From contig NC_081408.1 of NCBI RefSeq assembly GCF_030272615.1, positions 334,582,793-334,646,792 on the forward strand: DNA of 64,000 nucleotides, read 5' to 3'. This document shows positions 36,040 to 47,743 of this stretch, piece by piece. Position numbers and translations under genes: made by a program. The notes beneath the pieces are model-generated. The model was not told the origin of the DNA. It did no database searches and was given only the letters and a program-made list of their open reading frames with translations. The number at the start of each line of letters is the position of its first letter. The first letter of the stretch is position 1. Source of the DNA: Cryptomeria japonica (taxonomy: Eukaryota; Streptophyta; Pinopsida; Cupressales; Cupressaceae).

Positions 36040-36830
36040 GGAACATTGACTGGTGGGTGAGTTTGTATTATGATTATTTCTAAATCTGCGCTGATTTTCT
36101 CTATGACCAAACTTGTTGCAATTAAAATATTTCCCATTAAATTTATAAACATTAGGTTTTCTTACCGATTTGTTTTGATCTTAATTGTTTGCAGTCCCAG
36201 AACTTTCTCCATGTTCAAATCCAATTCCAACTATATCTCCATCAATTTTTTGTCTTTTCAGTATGTCATCAAGCCTTTCTGAACTTTTCTTCAATTTGTC
36301 TTTGTACTCATTTGTAGTGATCAACTCATTTTCAGAATTCCAAATTGTCTCATAAGGTCCTCCTTAGCATGTTTCATGTGGATCAAATCTAGCTTAAGCA
36401 TATCATTTTCATGACCAAGTCTCAAATTTTCATTTTCTCCATCATTAAGTCTCCTAGTCAAGTCTTCTTCATTATTCTTCCTATCTTCAATATCCTTACA
36501 TAGCCTCATTGTCAGATCTTGCATTTCATTCCTCATGTTACTATTCTCATGTCTTAGCTTCTCTGCAATATCTCTAAGAGTTTCCTTTTCATCATCATGA
36601 TTCTGAATTTTCTCATGTTCTTTCCTCTTATTTTGTGCTATAACTAGGTTCTCCTAAATCCCTTTAATGAATTCTTGTGAAGTCCTCAGATCATCTTCAA
36701 GTTTGATATTCTTTAATTTTTTTGCATCAAAACCTTCAAGAGCTCCTTCCAACTATTTTCTCAAACTCTCCATCGGTATCAGTTTCAGAATCTTCCTCAA
36801 GTTGTTAGGATTTTATAAATATAGGACCAG

Positions 36831-36842
36831 GCTCTGATCCCA
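36831..36842 (-). other. Primer-binding site of element 2
   Basis: On the element strand tgggatcagagc follows the 5' LTR: one mismatch from the tRNA-Met site tggtatcagagc. Confidence 0.8.
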
Positions 36843-36844
36843 AT

Positions 36845-37638
36845 TTTTAGATGCAATGATAGTCCCAACCACACTAGAAGGGGGGGGGCATGAATCAGTG
36901 TCTAACCGGTTAATGGAATAGTTGAACTTATTTATAACTTTGTAACCCAGATCAATGTACCAATAAACAAGAAATAATGCAATAAAGAGAAATAATAGAG
37001 ACAACATAAATGAACACCATAACACAAGATATTTAATGAGGAAAACCAGTGTGGGAAAAACCTCGGTGGGATTTGTGACCCACAATATTTACTCACTGGC
37101 CAATATGAATAAATATTACTTACAATAGGGGCGTGCACATGCAGGAAGGCCAACAGCCTAGAGCTCACTACTCAAAAGAGTCTCACTAGCTAGAATAAGG
37201 ATAATTAAATCCATGATAATTTACTGCTCAAAATAGCATCTCCAATGCTTGGTTCAATACCGGTTTAAGCTCAGATAGATACCTTAACCAAAACCTTTTG
37301 TTGTTCACTATATCACCTCGCACATACAATAATCTCCTTAATCACAATTATCATCATACAAATGACTTATAAGATCTTATACATATATGAGTCTTTTAGA
37401 ATATACCAAGTCAGGTCACAAAAGATAATTATACTGCAATACAATTCATATAAATAAAACTTTGTCTTATGTTGGCCTGAGTGTTAGTATACTTCATTGT
37501 CGGTGTAATCTGGATGCTGGTGAAAGTGTTTGTTGGTGTCGGTAGATTGTGTTGGTGTTGATCTTGTTGTCGGTGTGTGTGTAGAGACCTTATACCAGTT
37601 GGTTGCCATCAATGACAACATCAACCATTCTCATATGA
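36845..37638 (-). repeat. 5' LTR of element 2, truncated at its outer end
   Basis: Matches 17921-18712 but lacks the last 15-17 bp (the first bases on the element strand); the sequence changes after catatga at 37638, where the LTR of gypsy C begins. Confidence 0.85.
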
Positions 37639-37639
37639 G

Positions 37640-38847
37640 TGTAGAATGGCAACAAAAATTAAGATCTAGGTTTTCATACATAAGATCTCTCTTTCTTCAT
37701 TTGAAAGTCTATGTGAAACGAATTTAGGAAAAATCTTTTGGAGAGATTACAAGGAACCTTCTATGTAGCAAAAGAGTAGCTATTTTTAAGTCTTTAACAA
37801 CATTAAACAACACCTATCATGCATTCATCAAGTATTATTTCATCATTTGGGGGTTTTTGAAGCTGTAGGAAAGCAATAGGAGATCACTGACTAAAGATTG
37901 GCTTGTACCTCTCCCTTGGGGTTGGGTATGGTTTCATGTTGTTTCCATGTCTTTGTATGAGAATTAATTAAATCATTTTTCCTTTTATTCATTCTTTAGA
38001 TCACTTTTCATCATTAACTTAGATCATTTACTTTGTCAATTACAATCATTAAGGGTTTACTCTTTAGGGTTGCTCTAGATTGTTTGCATTCATCCTAGGA
38101 TCTTGCACACACACAAGATTCTTGTACACACTATTTTACTATACAAATCAACTATTTTTTGAGGTGTAAATCACCAAAATAGGGGTTTGACTAAGGAAAA
38201 ACTCTATATATCCACCCAAAACCCTATTTTAAGCTATAGGTGTAGATTCAGGATCTGAGCATCTCTCCAAATTTCAGGACCAGTAGAGAATATAGAGACC
38301 ATTTTGGGACCATATTCCAGCAAAAATCCCTGGGATAGGGGCATGGCACCCTAGTCCTACCTAGGACATGGGCATAGCGCCCTGCTCCTTGCATTTTCAA
38401 GAAGGATTTTGCAAGATAGCATTTCAAAACCCTTAGATTCTAGCCTGTTAGGTACAACTTACAGTCTGCAGAATTAGGATAGGGGTGTAGCACTCTTGTC
38501 ACAGACATTTTGGCTCAACTTTATGGCACATGTGCACCTCTAAATTTTTTCCTAGCCTATAATTTTTCATTAGTATATCATTTGTTCTCAATTTTCTATT
38601 TCCAGATTGGGGTTACTTGTGTATACTTACATTCTAGGTTAAATAATTCAAATCTGCACTTTGCATTTCTCTTGTCTCTCATTTTTAGAAAGGGAATAGA
38701 AAACCTAAGAGGTAATCCTTGTATCTCTCTTTCTCACAAGAATTAGCCAAAGTACATTACCTCCCTAGGCTCTTTCGTATTCCATGAGTGTGTACGTGAG
38801 AGTGGGATTAGGGTTTGCTCACTTAGTGTCACTTTTTCCCCTACACA
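37640..38847 (+). repeat. Putative 5' LTR of gypsy element C
   Basis: Starts tgtagaatggcaac and ends cccctacaca, just before tggtgaacctgacatgaatt, a likely primer site of unidentified tRNA. GC-rich words around 38331-38400 (ggggcatggcaccctagtcc and gcatagcgccctgctcc) resemble the palindromic repeats of the solo LTR at 27214-27303. With no second copy, the ends are inferred. Confidence 0.5.
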
Positions 38848-39043
38848 TCTTTGGTGAACCTGACATGAATTCAATCTCATTTTTATTACATTGCATTGCT
38901 AGATATTGATTTATTATGTTTCATTTTTCTTTATAAACATAAAATTTGAAAAAAGGAGAAAAAATTCAAGAAAAAGAAAAAAAAGAGCTTTCCTTTGTTT
39001 ACTTGAATTGTGTGTTTAAATTTCATTCAATTTTCATTTCAAA

Positions 39044-40440
39044 ATGTCATATTTTTATTTGCAAGATGTTCATACTTTTGATGATGTATGTAATTATGTT
39101 GATTATGAATTTAGTAAGGATGGATTAGATGAAGCTCTAGATGAGTTTTTGAACCCTAAGCCTTCTAAACCTTGTTACTATGCCATTTCATGGGGATGAG
39201 AAAGATAAGTTGAATGATTCCTCTCATGGGTACATTGCTATCAAATCCTCTAATAGATATAGAAACATGGTTGCTTATAATGATTCCTTTTATGAAGATA
39301 TGTCTCATTTTGAATCAAAACATAAACCTTTCAATCGATATGACCATTCATTCTTACATGATGCCCTTGATGACTTTATGTCTTTTCCTAAATCTTCAAA
39401 TAAAAACAATACATCTAAAAGGTTAATCAACATGATAAATGCGAATGAACATAGAAAGCCTCTTTTTGTAGTCCAAGGTGCATATCCTTCCTCAAATTCA
39501 CAACTTCCCAATCAACCTCTTTTCACTATTGAGGGTGGATATAGTCATGACTCGCTTAGTACTCTTAACAAATCTGTCATTAATGTGCAAGGAAGAAATC
39601 CCACTAAGATTCCTTATAGTTATGCTAAACAACTAAATAAGGAGATTCATCTTGTAGTTGCCCGCACTTATAATATGAGAAACAATAGGCAACCTAATCC
39701 TCCTCCTTTTATCCCTACTTCTCTTCTTGATCCTCAACCTATTCTTCCTCAAGCACCTCGCATTTCACAAACTCTTGGTAAGGAATATGATCTTATTGAA
39801 AAACTCAAATCTACTCCAACCAAGATATCCCTTTGGTATTTGATTCAAACTTCTTCAACTTATCATGGAATGTTACAAGATGCCTTGAAAACTTTGAATG
39901 TCCCACTCGCAGTGGCATCCAATAATATGGATCCCTTGATTGATTCTATCACATCTCCTAAAGCTCAAATTGTGTTTACCCAAGATGATTTACCCACTAG
40001 TGAGATCCAACATCAATATGATCCTTTAATGATTGTGGTTGTCATAAATGATAGTGCAATAAGGCAAACACTAGTGGACATTGGTTCTAGCATTAACTTG
40101 TTTCATAAAATCAATGTTGACACATCTCTCATTAAGCCCAATTCTCTTACTATTTGAGGCTTCGATAATGTTGCCAAATCTTCGTTAGGTATCATCACCT
40201 TTCCTATTAAGGTAGGTCCTATTACCTTACCCACACCTATTCATGTCATGCTTGAATATTTGAAATATAAATTGTTGTTAGGGAGACCTTGGATTCATAG
40301 CATGCAAGTTGTCCCCTCTACATTTCATAGACAAGTTAAATTCATTTACAACAATAAGAAATCTACTTTGCTAAGTGATACGAATCTCCAAGCTTGTCTA
40401 CAAACATCAACATCCAAATCCTCTTAAACTGGTTCTTCCC
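39044..40440 (+). pseudogene. Gypsy element C gag-protease region
   Basis: The first ATG frame (MSYFYLQDVHTFDDV) shifts at about 39175 into a 325-codon frame (39180-40157). No capsid block or zinc knuckle is seen. A Gag-Pro linker, LIEKLKSTPTKISLWYLIQ, occurs near 39800, then a protease with the active site LVDIGSSINLF at about 40072-40105, where the usual D-S/T-G is D-I-G, and the flap-end motif LLGRPWIHS near 40275. The protease cleaves the polyprotein. A long Ser/Pro/Glu-rich linker (40440-41140) follows, with one frameshift. Confidence 0.65.
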
Positions 40441-41499
40441 CAACTATCCTAGATGATTCTTTCAAAACCTCTACTCCTTATAGTGTGTCTATTTCCTCCA
40501 TTCTATCTCCTACTTCTAGTTCCTTTTCAAATTATTTCTCAATTGAACTTAAGGTTCTTCAAGAAGAGCCTTCTCAGTATGATTCTACCACTGAAGATGC
40601 CTTCTCTCCTGCAAAGATTCTTGCAAAAGATGATTGGGGATCCCTTGACTTTAATCACACTTTCATAGGAGATTATAAGATTCCCCCTAGAGAACCCAAG
40701 GTTGAAAACAAAGAAGAAGAAGAACCTAAAAATAAATCCACTTTACCCGAGCCAATAATTAATAACTTTGTGGTAGCTTCTCAAACTTCATCTCCCTTGG
40801 TTTCTGATCTAGAGGATTTGATCCTTCACTTTATGAAAATCCTTCTTCACTTTTGGAAATGGATAACCTTTATGGTCTTAGATTTCACATCTTAGCCAAG
40901 TGTGGATATAATGGTAATGGATGTAGTGCCCAAGAACAAGGGATAAATGTTCCCTTGCAAAATAACTTTTGTGATACAACATTTGGACTTGGCTATGATC
41001 CTTTTGAGCGTACTAAAGCTTCTATGAGTCCATCTATTAGTGTTAATGTCATTTATACTTCCCTCTTGATCCAAAGTATATTGACTGTGACTCTTCTGGT
41101 TCTTTTTCTTTGGATTTTTTTCCCACTAATGATTCCTTAGCATAATTCCTAGGAGTTTATGATAACCTTCATTGTTATCACCATAATCACGGTTTTCCCT
41201 ATTGTCTAAATGTAGAATCTTATTTTGTGAAAAAAAGAAATAACGACGAGATAGTTAAAGAATTTCCTTAACTGAAAGACTCTCCTCAACAAAGTAATCT
41301 CCTCATAAGTGACACTATTGATATCATGATGGATCCTTGTATTGAAGATAGGGAAATGCCATGATGAAGAAGAATGAAAATAATATTCTAAATTGTTGCA
41401 TGAATTCCTTGAAATCTTTTCTTGGATGTATTCCGACATGCCTAGTATTGATCCTAAGATTGTCACTCATAACATTGTCTTAGTTCCTGATGCTAAACA

Positions 41500-42190
41500 T
41501 ATGAAGCAAAAGATTTGAAAGATGAATCCTAAAGAAGCATTGCTTGTTAAGGCTGAGATTGAAAATTTATTGGATGTCGGATTCATCCATCCTATCAATT
41601 ATTCCCCATGGATTTCAAACATTGTGGTTGTGGCTAAATCTAATAACAAGATTAGGATGTGCATGTATTTCTAGGATCTTAATAAATCCTATTTGAAGGA
41701 AGATTTCCCTCTCCCAAATATCTATATGATAGTGGATTCCATAGCAGGTCATGCTTTATTATCCTTAATGGATGGTTTCTTAGGATATAATCAAATCTTA
41801 ATTAATCCTCAAGATCAATTCAAAACTACTTTCACAACTCCTTGAGGCACGTTTTGTTGGGTTATGATGCCTTTTGGATTAAAAAATGCAAGTGCTACCT
41901 ATCAACGTGCTATGACCCTTATCTTCCATGATTACATGCATAAAATACTACAAGATTACATTGATGATATCTTAGCTAAATCCATTCTTCATGTAGATCA
42001 TGTTAGGATCCTCCGTCAAGTGTTTGAGAGAATTTGTAAGTTCAAGATGTGCTTGAATCCCTGAAAGTTTTTTTTCCATGTGGATAGTGGAAAACTATTA
42101 GGATTCATAGTCTCGCATTGTGGAATTGAGGTGGATACAAAGAAGATAGATGTCATTGTTAACATGCCACCTCCTAAAAATGTTTCCCAA
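41500..42190 (+). pseudogene. Gypsy element C reverse transcriptase
   Basis: Blocks in order: AEIENLLDVGFIHPINYSPW, a decayed DLNKSYLKEDFPLP, LLSLMDGFLGYNQI, FKTTFTTP, VMMPFGLKNASATYQRAM, the catalytic YIDDI at 41957-41971, FKMCLNP, and KLLGFIVSHCGIEVDTKKID. Stops at about 41518, 41672, 41843 and 42062. It copies element RNA into DNA. No frameshift inside the core. Confidence 0.85.
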
Positions 42191-43160
42191 CTATAAAGTT
42201 TACAAGGAAAGATTCAAGCTATTTGTAGGTTTGTTTCTCAACTTGTGGATTGTACCTTTCCTTTTACTCAATTGCTTAAAAATAATATCACCTTTCAATG
42301 GAAAAGGGAATGTCATCAAGCATTTGAGGACTTAAAAACACATTTGGCCAATTCTCCCATTCTTCAACTCATTGACCCTTCCAAATCATTTCTTTTATAC
42401 ATAGTTGCTTCCCTTCATGCTCTTGCAGCCTTATTGGCACAATGTGATAAGGATGGTAGAGAATGCTCGGCTTATTATATAAGTTGCACTTTACTTGATT
42501 ATGAAGCCCAATATTCTACAATAGAAAAACAATGCCTTGATTTAGTATTTGCAACCCCAAAATTAAGGCATTATTTTTTGAATGTTGAAATCCATGTTAT
42601 CATTGAATTCGGTCCTCTCAAACATATTTTCTCAAAAACTGATCTTTCACGACGCTTAACCAAGTGTGTTATGATGTTGACCAATTTTGACCTTAAGTTT
42701 GTCTCATAGAAGGAAATAAAAGGTCAAGTGTTGACTAGCCACTTATTTGAGGCTCCTTCACCCTTCTCCCTATCTAACCCAGAGTCTTTTCCTGACAAAT
42801 GTATCCTCTCTACTGAGGTTGATGAGACTAGGGAATTAAATTTCAATGGCTTTAGGTGTCATACAGGATCGGGGGTAGGGTTATTCTTAATCTCTCCTAA
42901 AAACAAACCTATCTCTTTATCATATCATCTTAGTTTGTTGTTTACCATTAGCATTGTTGAATATGAGGCTCTTAGAGATGGAGTTAAAGTAGCCCTAGCA
43001 TTAAATGTAAAACATCTACATATATATGGAGATTCTGAATTAACCATAAGACAAGTGACAGGAATTTATCAAGATAAGCATGATAAACTATCACAATATA
43101 AAGATTTAGCTATATCCTTGTTACAAAAGTTCTATTCTTATACCATGGAGCCTATTCCTT
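42191..43160 (+). pseudogene. Gypsy element C: two successive RNase H domains
   Basis: 42200-42700 is the ordinary gypsy RNase H (FTQLLKNNITFQWKRECHQA, LLDYEAQYSTIEKQCLDLVF, LRHYFLNVEIHVI). About 42820-43110 is a second RNase H: FNGFRCHTGSGVGLFLIS, SIVEYEALRDGVKVALALNV and LHIYGDSELTIRQVTG, carrying the expected Glu and Asp. The second domain after the first is the hallmark order of the Tat lineage. One stop (42707) separates the two. Confidence 0.8.
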
Positions 43161-44583
43161 GAAAATATAATGGACATGCCAATGCAATGGCATGCATAGC
43201 CTCTCTTATGTCTTTACAGGACCCCTTGTTAGATCTCAAATTCAATATTCACAACCTCACTGTCTTGCCTATTGCTAATAATCCTAGTGATATGGCATAT
43301 TGTTGTATTATAGATTTGATGAGTGGTAATCTCATATCGTGAGATATTTGAGTGATGGTACCATTCCTGACTTTACGAACAAGAATACTAGGGCTAGGAT
43401 TCACAGGTTGGCTACTAGATACATTATCCTTTCTAATGTTCTTTATATGAGGGGTTATAATGTTCTTCTCCTTCGATGTCTTAACAAAGTTGAAATCCCT
43501 ATTGCTCTTCAGGAAGTACATTCAGGTGCTTGTGGGGGTCATTTTGGGGGTAGATTCTTAGTTTAGAGATTGCTCTGAATGGGATATTACTAGAAAACCA
43601 TGGAAAAGGATTCCTTTGCGTTTGTTAAGAAATGTCATCAGTGTCAGCAACATATAAAATTGATCGATGCTCTAGCCTAAGAACTTCAATCTGAAGTAGC
43701 ATCATGACCCTTTTCTACATGGGGTTTGGCTCTCATTGGTTAAATATATCCTCCCTCATCTCATGGAGATACTTTCATCATAACAGCTATTGATTACTTT
43801 ACAAAGTGGGTAGAAGTAGTTCCTCTTTGATCTACTACCACTAAAGTAATCTATCAATTCATCTCAGATAATATCATTTGCCAATTTGAAATACCTTCTT
43901 CTTTGGTTTCAGATAATGGAACATCATTTAAAAACAAATATGTGAAGAAATTTCTCAAGGAATATCATATTCAACATAAAATTTTTACACCTTACTATCC
44001 TTAATCAAATGGTCAAGTTGAGTCTTCAAATAGAATAATTGAACAAATTCTTCATAAGACTATGAACAAGCATGGTAAGGATTGGCATACTCAATTAACC
44101 TACACTCTTTGGCCTTACTAAACAAGCATACATATTTCTATGCATTGTACTTCTTATAATCTTGTTTATGGTGTTGATGTTATTATGCCTTTGGAGTTAG
44201 AAATTCCATCTTTAAGAGTTTCTCTTAAGGGTATAGTGGATGATGATTCCTATAGATAACAAAGGCTCCAACAACTTGAGATGCTTGATGAACGGTGCAT
44301 AAACACTCTTGATCATATTCAAGTGTATCATAAAAATTTATAATGAAGCTACAACGATAAAGTCATTCAACATTCCTTCTCAGTAGGTGATTTAGTACTT
44401 TATGAGAATCAGTGCAACATGAATGCCTTACCTAAGGAGAGAGGAAAATTCAGCCTTAATTGACTTGGACCATACATCATCATCGAAGTCTATGGATCAG
44501 GTGCTTATAAGATAGAAGATGTGAAAGGTATGCCTTTCAAGGAACCCATAAATATTATGCACCTTCATAGATACTATGCCTAG
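43161..44583 (+). pseudogene. Gypsy element C integrase
   Basis: A zinc-finger part has EVHSGACGGHFGG and CHQCQQH. The catalytic D,D,E residues sit in AIDYFTKWVEVVPL (43780-43830), SLVSDNGTSF (43910) and SNGQVESSNRII (44000). The C-terminal part has HSFSVGDLVLYE and ends INIMHLHRYYA at 44583. Frameshifts near 43340 and 43560 and many stops make it dead. No chromodomain is seen. Confidence 0.8.
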
Positions 44584-45180
44584 TTTCTCTCTCTCTCTCT
44601 CTATCTCTTTATAGTTTATTCTCTCTCCTTGTGTCTTTTCTTTCTTCAAAAAAATTGGATGGTATGTTAGCATATCTTCATTAAAGTATGTGGTATTAAA
44701 TGATGTTGTATTGTTTAGTCTGCATTAATTCATTCTTGAAAAGCATTTTTCTTCACTTTATTGTTTGTCTTGGATTAATTTATGTAAATTGTAATAGATT
44801 TACAATTTATATGTACTAACATGTTATACAATTTATTATGTGTTGAGTGGGATTATATCAGGTTGTGTTTAATTAGGCTTAATTAAATCACATTAGTCAT
44901 ATAATTCTTCAGCTTAATAGATTTTTCTTCTACATCACCAAGGTAACATTTAATTAAATCACACATGTATCAATTTAATCATGAAGCATTGAGAAATCAA
45001 TCACATGGAAATTAAATTAGACATACATGTCCATTACCAAATATGTTACTTTTAATCAAAGCAATGCATACACTGTTTCAAGAATTAAAATAACATGTTT
45101 GAGATAAAACATAAGCATAAATAGACCTATATAGATGAATTTCATAACATGTATATCACTATACATCAAAAAGTGTCACA
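44584..45180. other. Intergenic sequence after gypsy C
   Basis: A CT-rich microsatellite at 44584-44606, then AT-rich DNA without a recognisable LTR, gene or repeat. Confidence 0.5.
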
Positions 45181-46496
45181 TACTATAAACATGGTCATCT
45201 TCTATCCTTAGGACTAGTAGTTGGAGGATCATGACTAGATGTCCCCTCCTGATCTGGTTGTGGGGGTGGACCCATAGGTTTATATTATGATGTGGAGCAT
45301 GAGTGACTCCATAAAAAGCTCCTATGATACCTCTCCATCATCATCTAGCGATATGTGGTTGCCTTTGTCTAAGTCATTGCTAGATCACGCTATGTTTGTT
45401 GCAGCTTCTCTAATAAGGTAGTCTCCCTCTCTCGCCAGACCTCTAACTCCACCCACAATGGGGTGAATAGGTCCTCATGCCACCTGACACACCTCTATGG
45501 TCTATGCACTATCTATGAGGAGCTAGGAATGTGTGTGGTTGTGATGATGTACGTCACTGCATTTTGGATAAGGGAACGCCAGTCTTGGACACCAACTGCA
45601 GAGAGAGAAAGAGGTTTTTCATCAATAACATTTTATATCGTTAAATATAAATAATTAAGATGCAAAAATTGTACAATCCTAAAACACCTTACCCGGATCT
45701 CCCTCTCGCCAATAGGGGTCATGGAAAGGGACCTCCTATGACTAGGACCTGCTAGGCTCTCTGCACTCATAATGCCTCTACAAAGTGTGCATGGGATGAT
45801 GGGGACTACAATCAAGACCCCTTATAGGGTCCTTCTCCCCTCGTGATGGAATGCTTGTAGGATCTAAGGCTATGGTGTCATCCCCAGAGTGATGATGAAC
45901 TACATATGACTCATCCTCCTCAACCTCCCTGTCCTCTTCATCCTCTTCATCCTCTCCCTCCTCCTCATCCTCCTCCTCTCCATCCTCCTCATCATCACCA
46001 TCCTGATCTCTCTCTCCTACACCACCAACCTCTTATTGTCCTACATCATCATCCTGATCATTTATGTCCTCCTCACCAAGTTCCTCGGATGTATCAGGGT
46101 CCTCCTCGTCACTCACATGTCTCCATGGTTTAGGGTTCCCTCTAGGGAAGTCTACTTGAAAGATCACTCTAGGGTATGTCCTACCCCACCATGTGATGTA
46201 CTACTGGTGTGCGCACATATCATCTCTATAGTCAGTTGTGATATCCTGATCTGACCAATCTAAATCTGTGATATCAATCACATCACTTGTAGGCCTCAAA
46301 ATGGATCCCAACATAGGAGTCACACATGAGTGCCAGATATAGATACGCACATTTGTAGGGACATAGTGCTCAAACCCAAACTACCACCCAACTCGATCGA
46401 AGTAGAATGGGACTAAAATGTGGCTATATCATCCATCCAATAGATGGTTCCTATGCATGCAAAATAACTGCCTAGGTATACTCACCCACATGTACA
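45180..46496 (-). pseudogene. Plant-mobile-domain-like pseudogene with an intron
   Basis: The minus strand reads in one long frame from about 46430 to 45693: LVPFYFDRVGW, FGFEHYVPTNVRIYIWHSC, LDWSDQDITTDYRDD and YITWWGRTYPRVIFQVDFP. A very acidic Glu/Asp stretch (about 46030-45910) follows, up to DPYWREGDP. A 97-bp intron (45692-45596, GTAAGG...CTCTGCAG) splits a Val codon and the frame resumes at GVQDWRSLIQNAVTYI. The DRV-FGFEH-VP and ITWW patterns resemble plant mobile domain (aminotransferase-like) proteins; this family call is tentative. About eight stops, plus a frameshift near 46430. Element 4 inserted at 46497 cuts off the N-terminal part. Confidence 0.5.
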
Positions 46497-47716
46497 TGAT
46501 GAACTTATAAGGCACTGAGAGGGGGGGGTAAATCAGTGCAAGTAAAAACAATACAAATCTGATTATCAATTTCACCAAATTAAAACTCAATAGATATGTA
46601 ATAAATAACAACAAGTATGTAATCACCAAATAAAGCATAAACCACATGACAAAAGATTTTATACATAGAAAATGGTGGGAGTTAGTACCCACAAGATCCA
46701 CTAATTGTAGTATAGAGATTTGGTTGCTTAAGGTCTACAACACTGGTTAGGGGCACACCCTATTAGGAGTGCCTAAGTGCGGTTAAGAGCTATACAATAA
46801 GGCTTGAGAGGACCAACCCTGTTAGGAGCTACCCAAGTTACTCGTATTTGGTAACACAAGTTAATGTGTCAACTAGTCAGAGGATTTAATGATCAGACTT
46901 GTTAGGATCTGACTACACCCTGTTAGGAGTGACCTGGTGAGAGGATTTTCTTGCTACAACTATTAGGGAGACAAAAATTTTAAGTGATCTCAGTATAAAA
47001 CCATCAGTGTATGATAAGATACACTTCAAAATATTACAACATTACATATACTTCATCTCAGAAATCCTCTGATCAGCACAATATTAGAAAAACAAAATCG
47101 CTAATGATTTCTCAAACATTCAAGCTCATACTCATAACCAAAATCATACCTGATCACATATATTAAAATCATCATTAGGTCAACTGGAACCTTAGAACAA
47201 TTCCATAGGTTCAATGTATCTAGACAATATTGCAATGTATGCCTTAGTTATGTCAGCCACCAACATAACAAATCCAATTCTGTGTCATTTTACCAATCTG
47301 AATGATTTTCAGCACTACTAGTTGAGTCTCTAACCATTTTTCTATCCTTTCAATCTAATCTTCATTCACTTGATCAAATCTGCACATGTGGTCACAAATA
47401 TATTTTCATCTTATAGTCTTCAATGCAGCTGAAAAATTGCATCATCTCATTCTTCATGAATTTCATGTACCATTTGTTGGAATGTAACACTATCTGTCTT
47501 TTACCAATGGAAGTCCTAATTACCGGTTCTCATAGAAACTATCTTTGCTAACTGGCTAAGATTTTCCAGTTGAACTGTAGGACTTATATGAATTAAAGAA
47601 ACATAGTTGCCATCAATGACAATATACAAAATAGTCATCATACAGAAATCTAACCTCTACACAAAACAAACATATACCAGTTGCAACACATTATTGGTTT
47701 AGATCAAATGCCAACA
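46497..47716 (-). repeat. 3' LTR of element 4
   Basis: 1,220 bp with ends tgatgaac...gccaaca in plus-strand reading. About 700 bp matches the partial 5' LTR at 53311-54019. It carries the family's C-tract (G-run at 46521-46528). Confidence 0.9.
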
Positions 47717-47717
47717 A

Positions 47718-47743
47718 TCTCTCCCTTTGTCATTGATGGCAAC
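47718..47743 (-). other. Polypurine tract of element 4 with inverted-repeat arm
   Basis: On the element strand gttgccatcaatgacaaagg then gagaga precede the LTR. The 17-base arm (47727-47743) is a perfect inverted match to 47606-47622 inside the LTR. A second tract (ttgtcaaagggggagtag) lies upstream at 47845-47862. Confidence 0.8.

Larger units (their letters stand above)
22860..36773 (-). pseudogene. Element 2 ORF1, split by gypsy element B
   Basis: The N-terminal part runs from the ATG at 36773 down to 36045: MESLRK, then a Lys/Glu-rich coiled coil that includes DIEDRKNNEEDLTRRLND as in element 1. The C-terminal part runs from 23208 to about 22860, with zinc knuckles CYVCGRFWHLSNQF and CYACNKIGHIAKFF, preceded by CNKVGHNSKNC. 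Element B (23214-36039) sits between them, duplicating ggaac. Two knuckles have lost their last Cys. Stops and a frameshift near 36330 are present. The KAIQRNN segment keeps CAG where element 1 has TAG. Confidence 0.75.
17921..37638 (-). mobile_element. LTR element 2 (minus strand), relative of element 1, split by nested insertions
   Basis: The 3' LTR is at 17921-18712 and the 5' LTR at 36845-37638. A primer site (36831-36842), ORF1 (split by gypsy element B) and ORF2 lie between. Removing element B, the solo LTR at 22494-22847 and their target duplications leaves about 6.5 kb, with the same gene order as element 1 minus its duplication. No reverse transcriptase or integrase coding is seen outside B. 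The left flank is gaaat (17916-17920); the right target duplication cannot be checked because the 5' LTR is cut at 37638. Confidence 0.85.
37640..44583 (+). mobile_element. Gypsy element C: Tat-like Ty3/gypsy, 3' LTR missing
   Basis: A putative 5' LTR (37640-38847) is followed by a gag-protease region, RT, RNase H, a second RNase H and integrase ending at 44583. No sequence matching the LTR is seen between 44584 and 46496, so the 3' end is deleted or too decayed to see. Its start abuts the truncated LTR of element 2. Many stops indicate an old copy. Confidence 0.8.

Noticed and set aside
45906-46133. Plus-strand Pro/His-rich open frame
   Set aside because: It is the antisense shadow of the acidic Glu/Asp stretch in the minus-strand mobile-domain pseudogene.
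44584-46496. Search for the 3' LTR of gypsy C
   Set aside because: No stretch matching 37640-38847 was found by eye, so no LTR is claimed.
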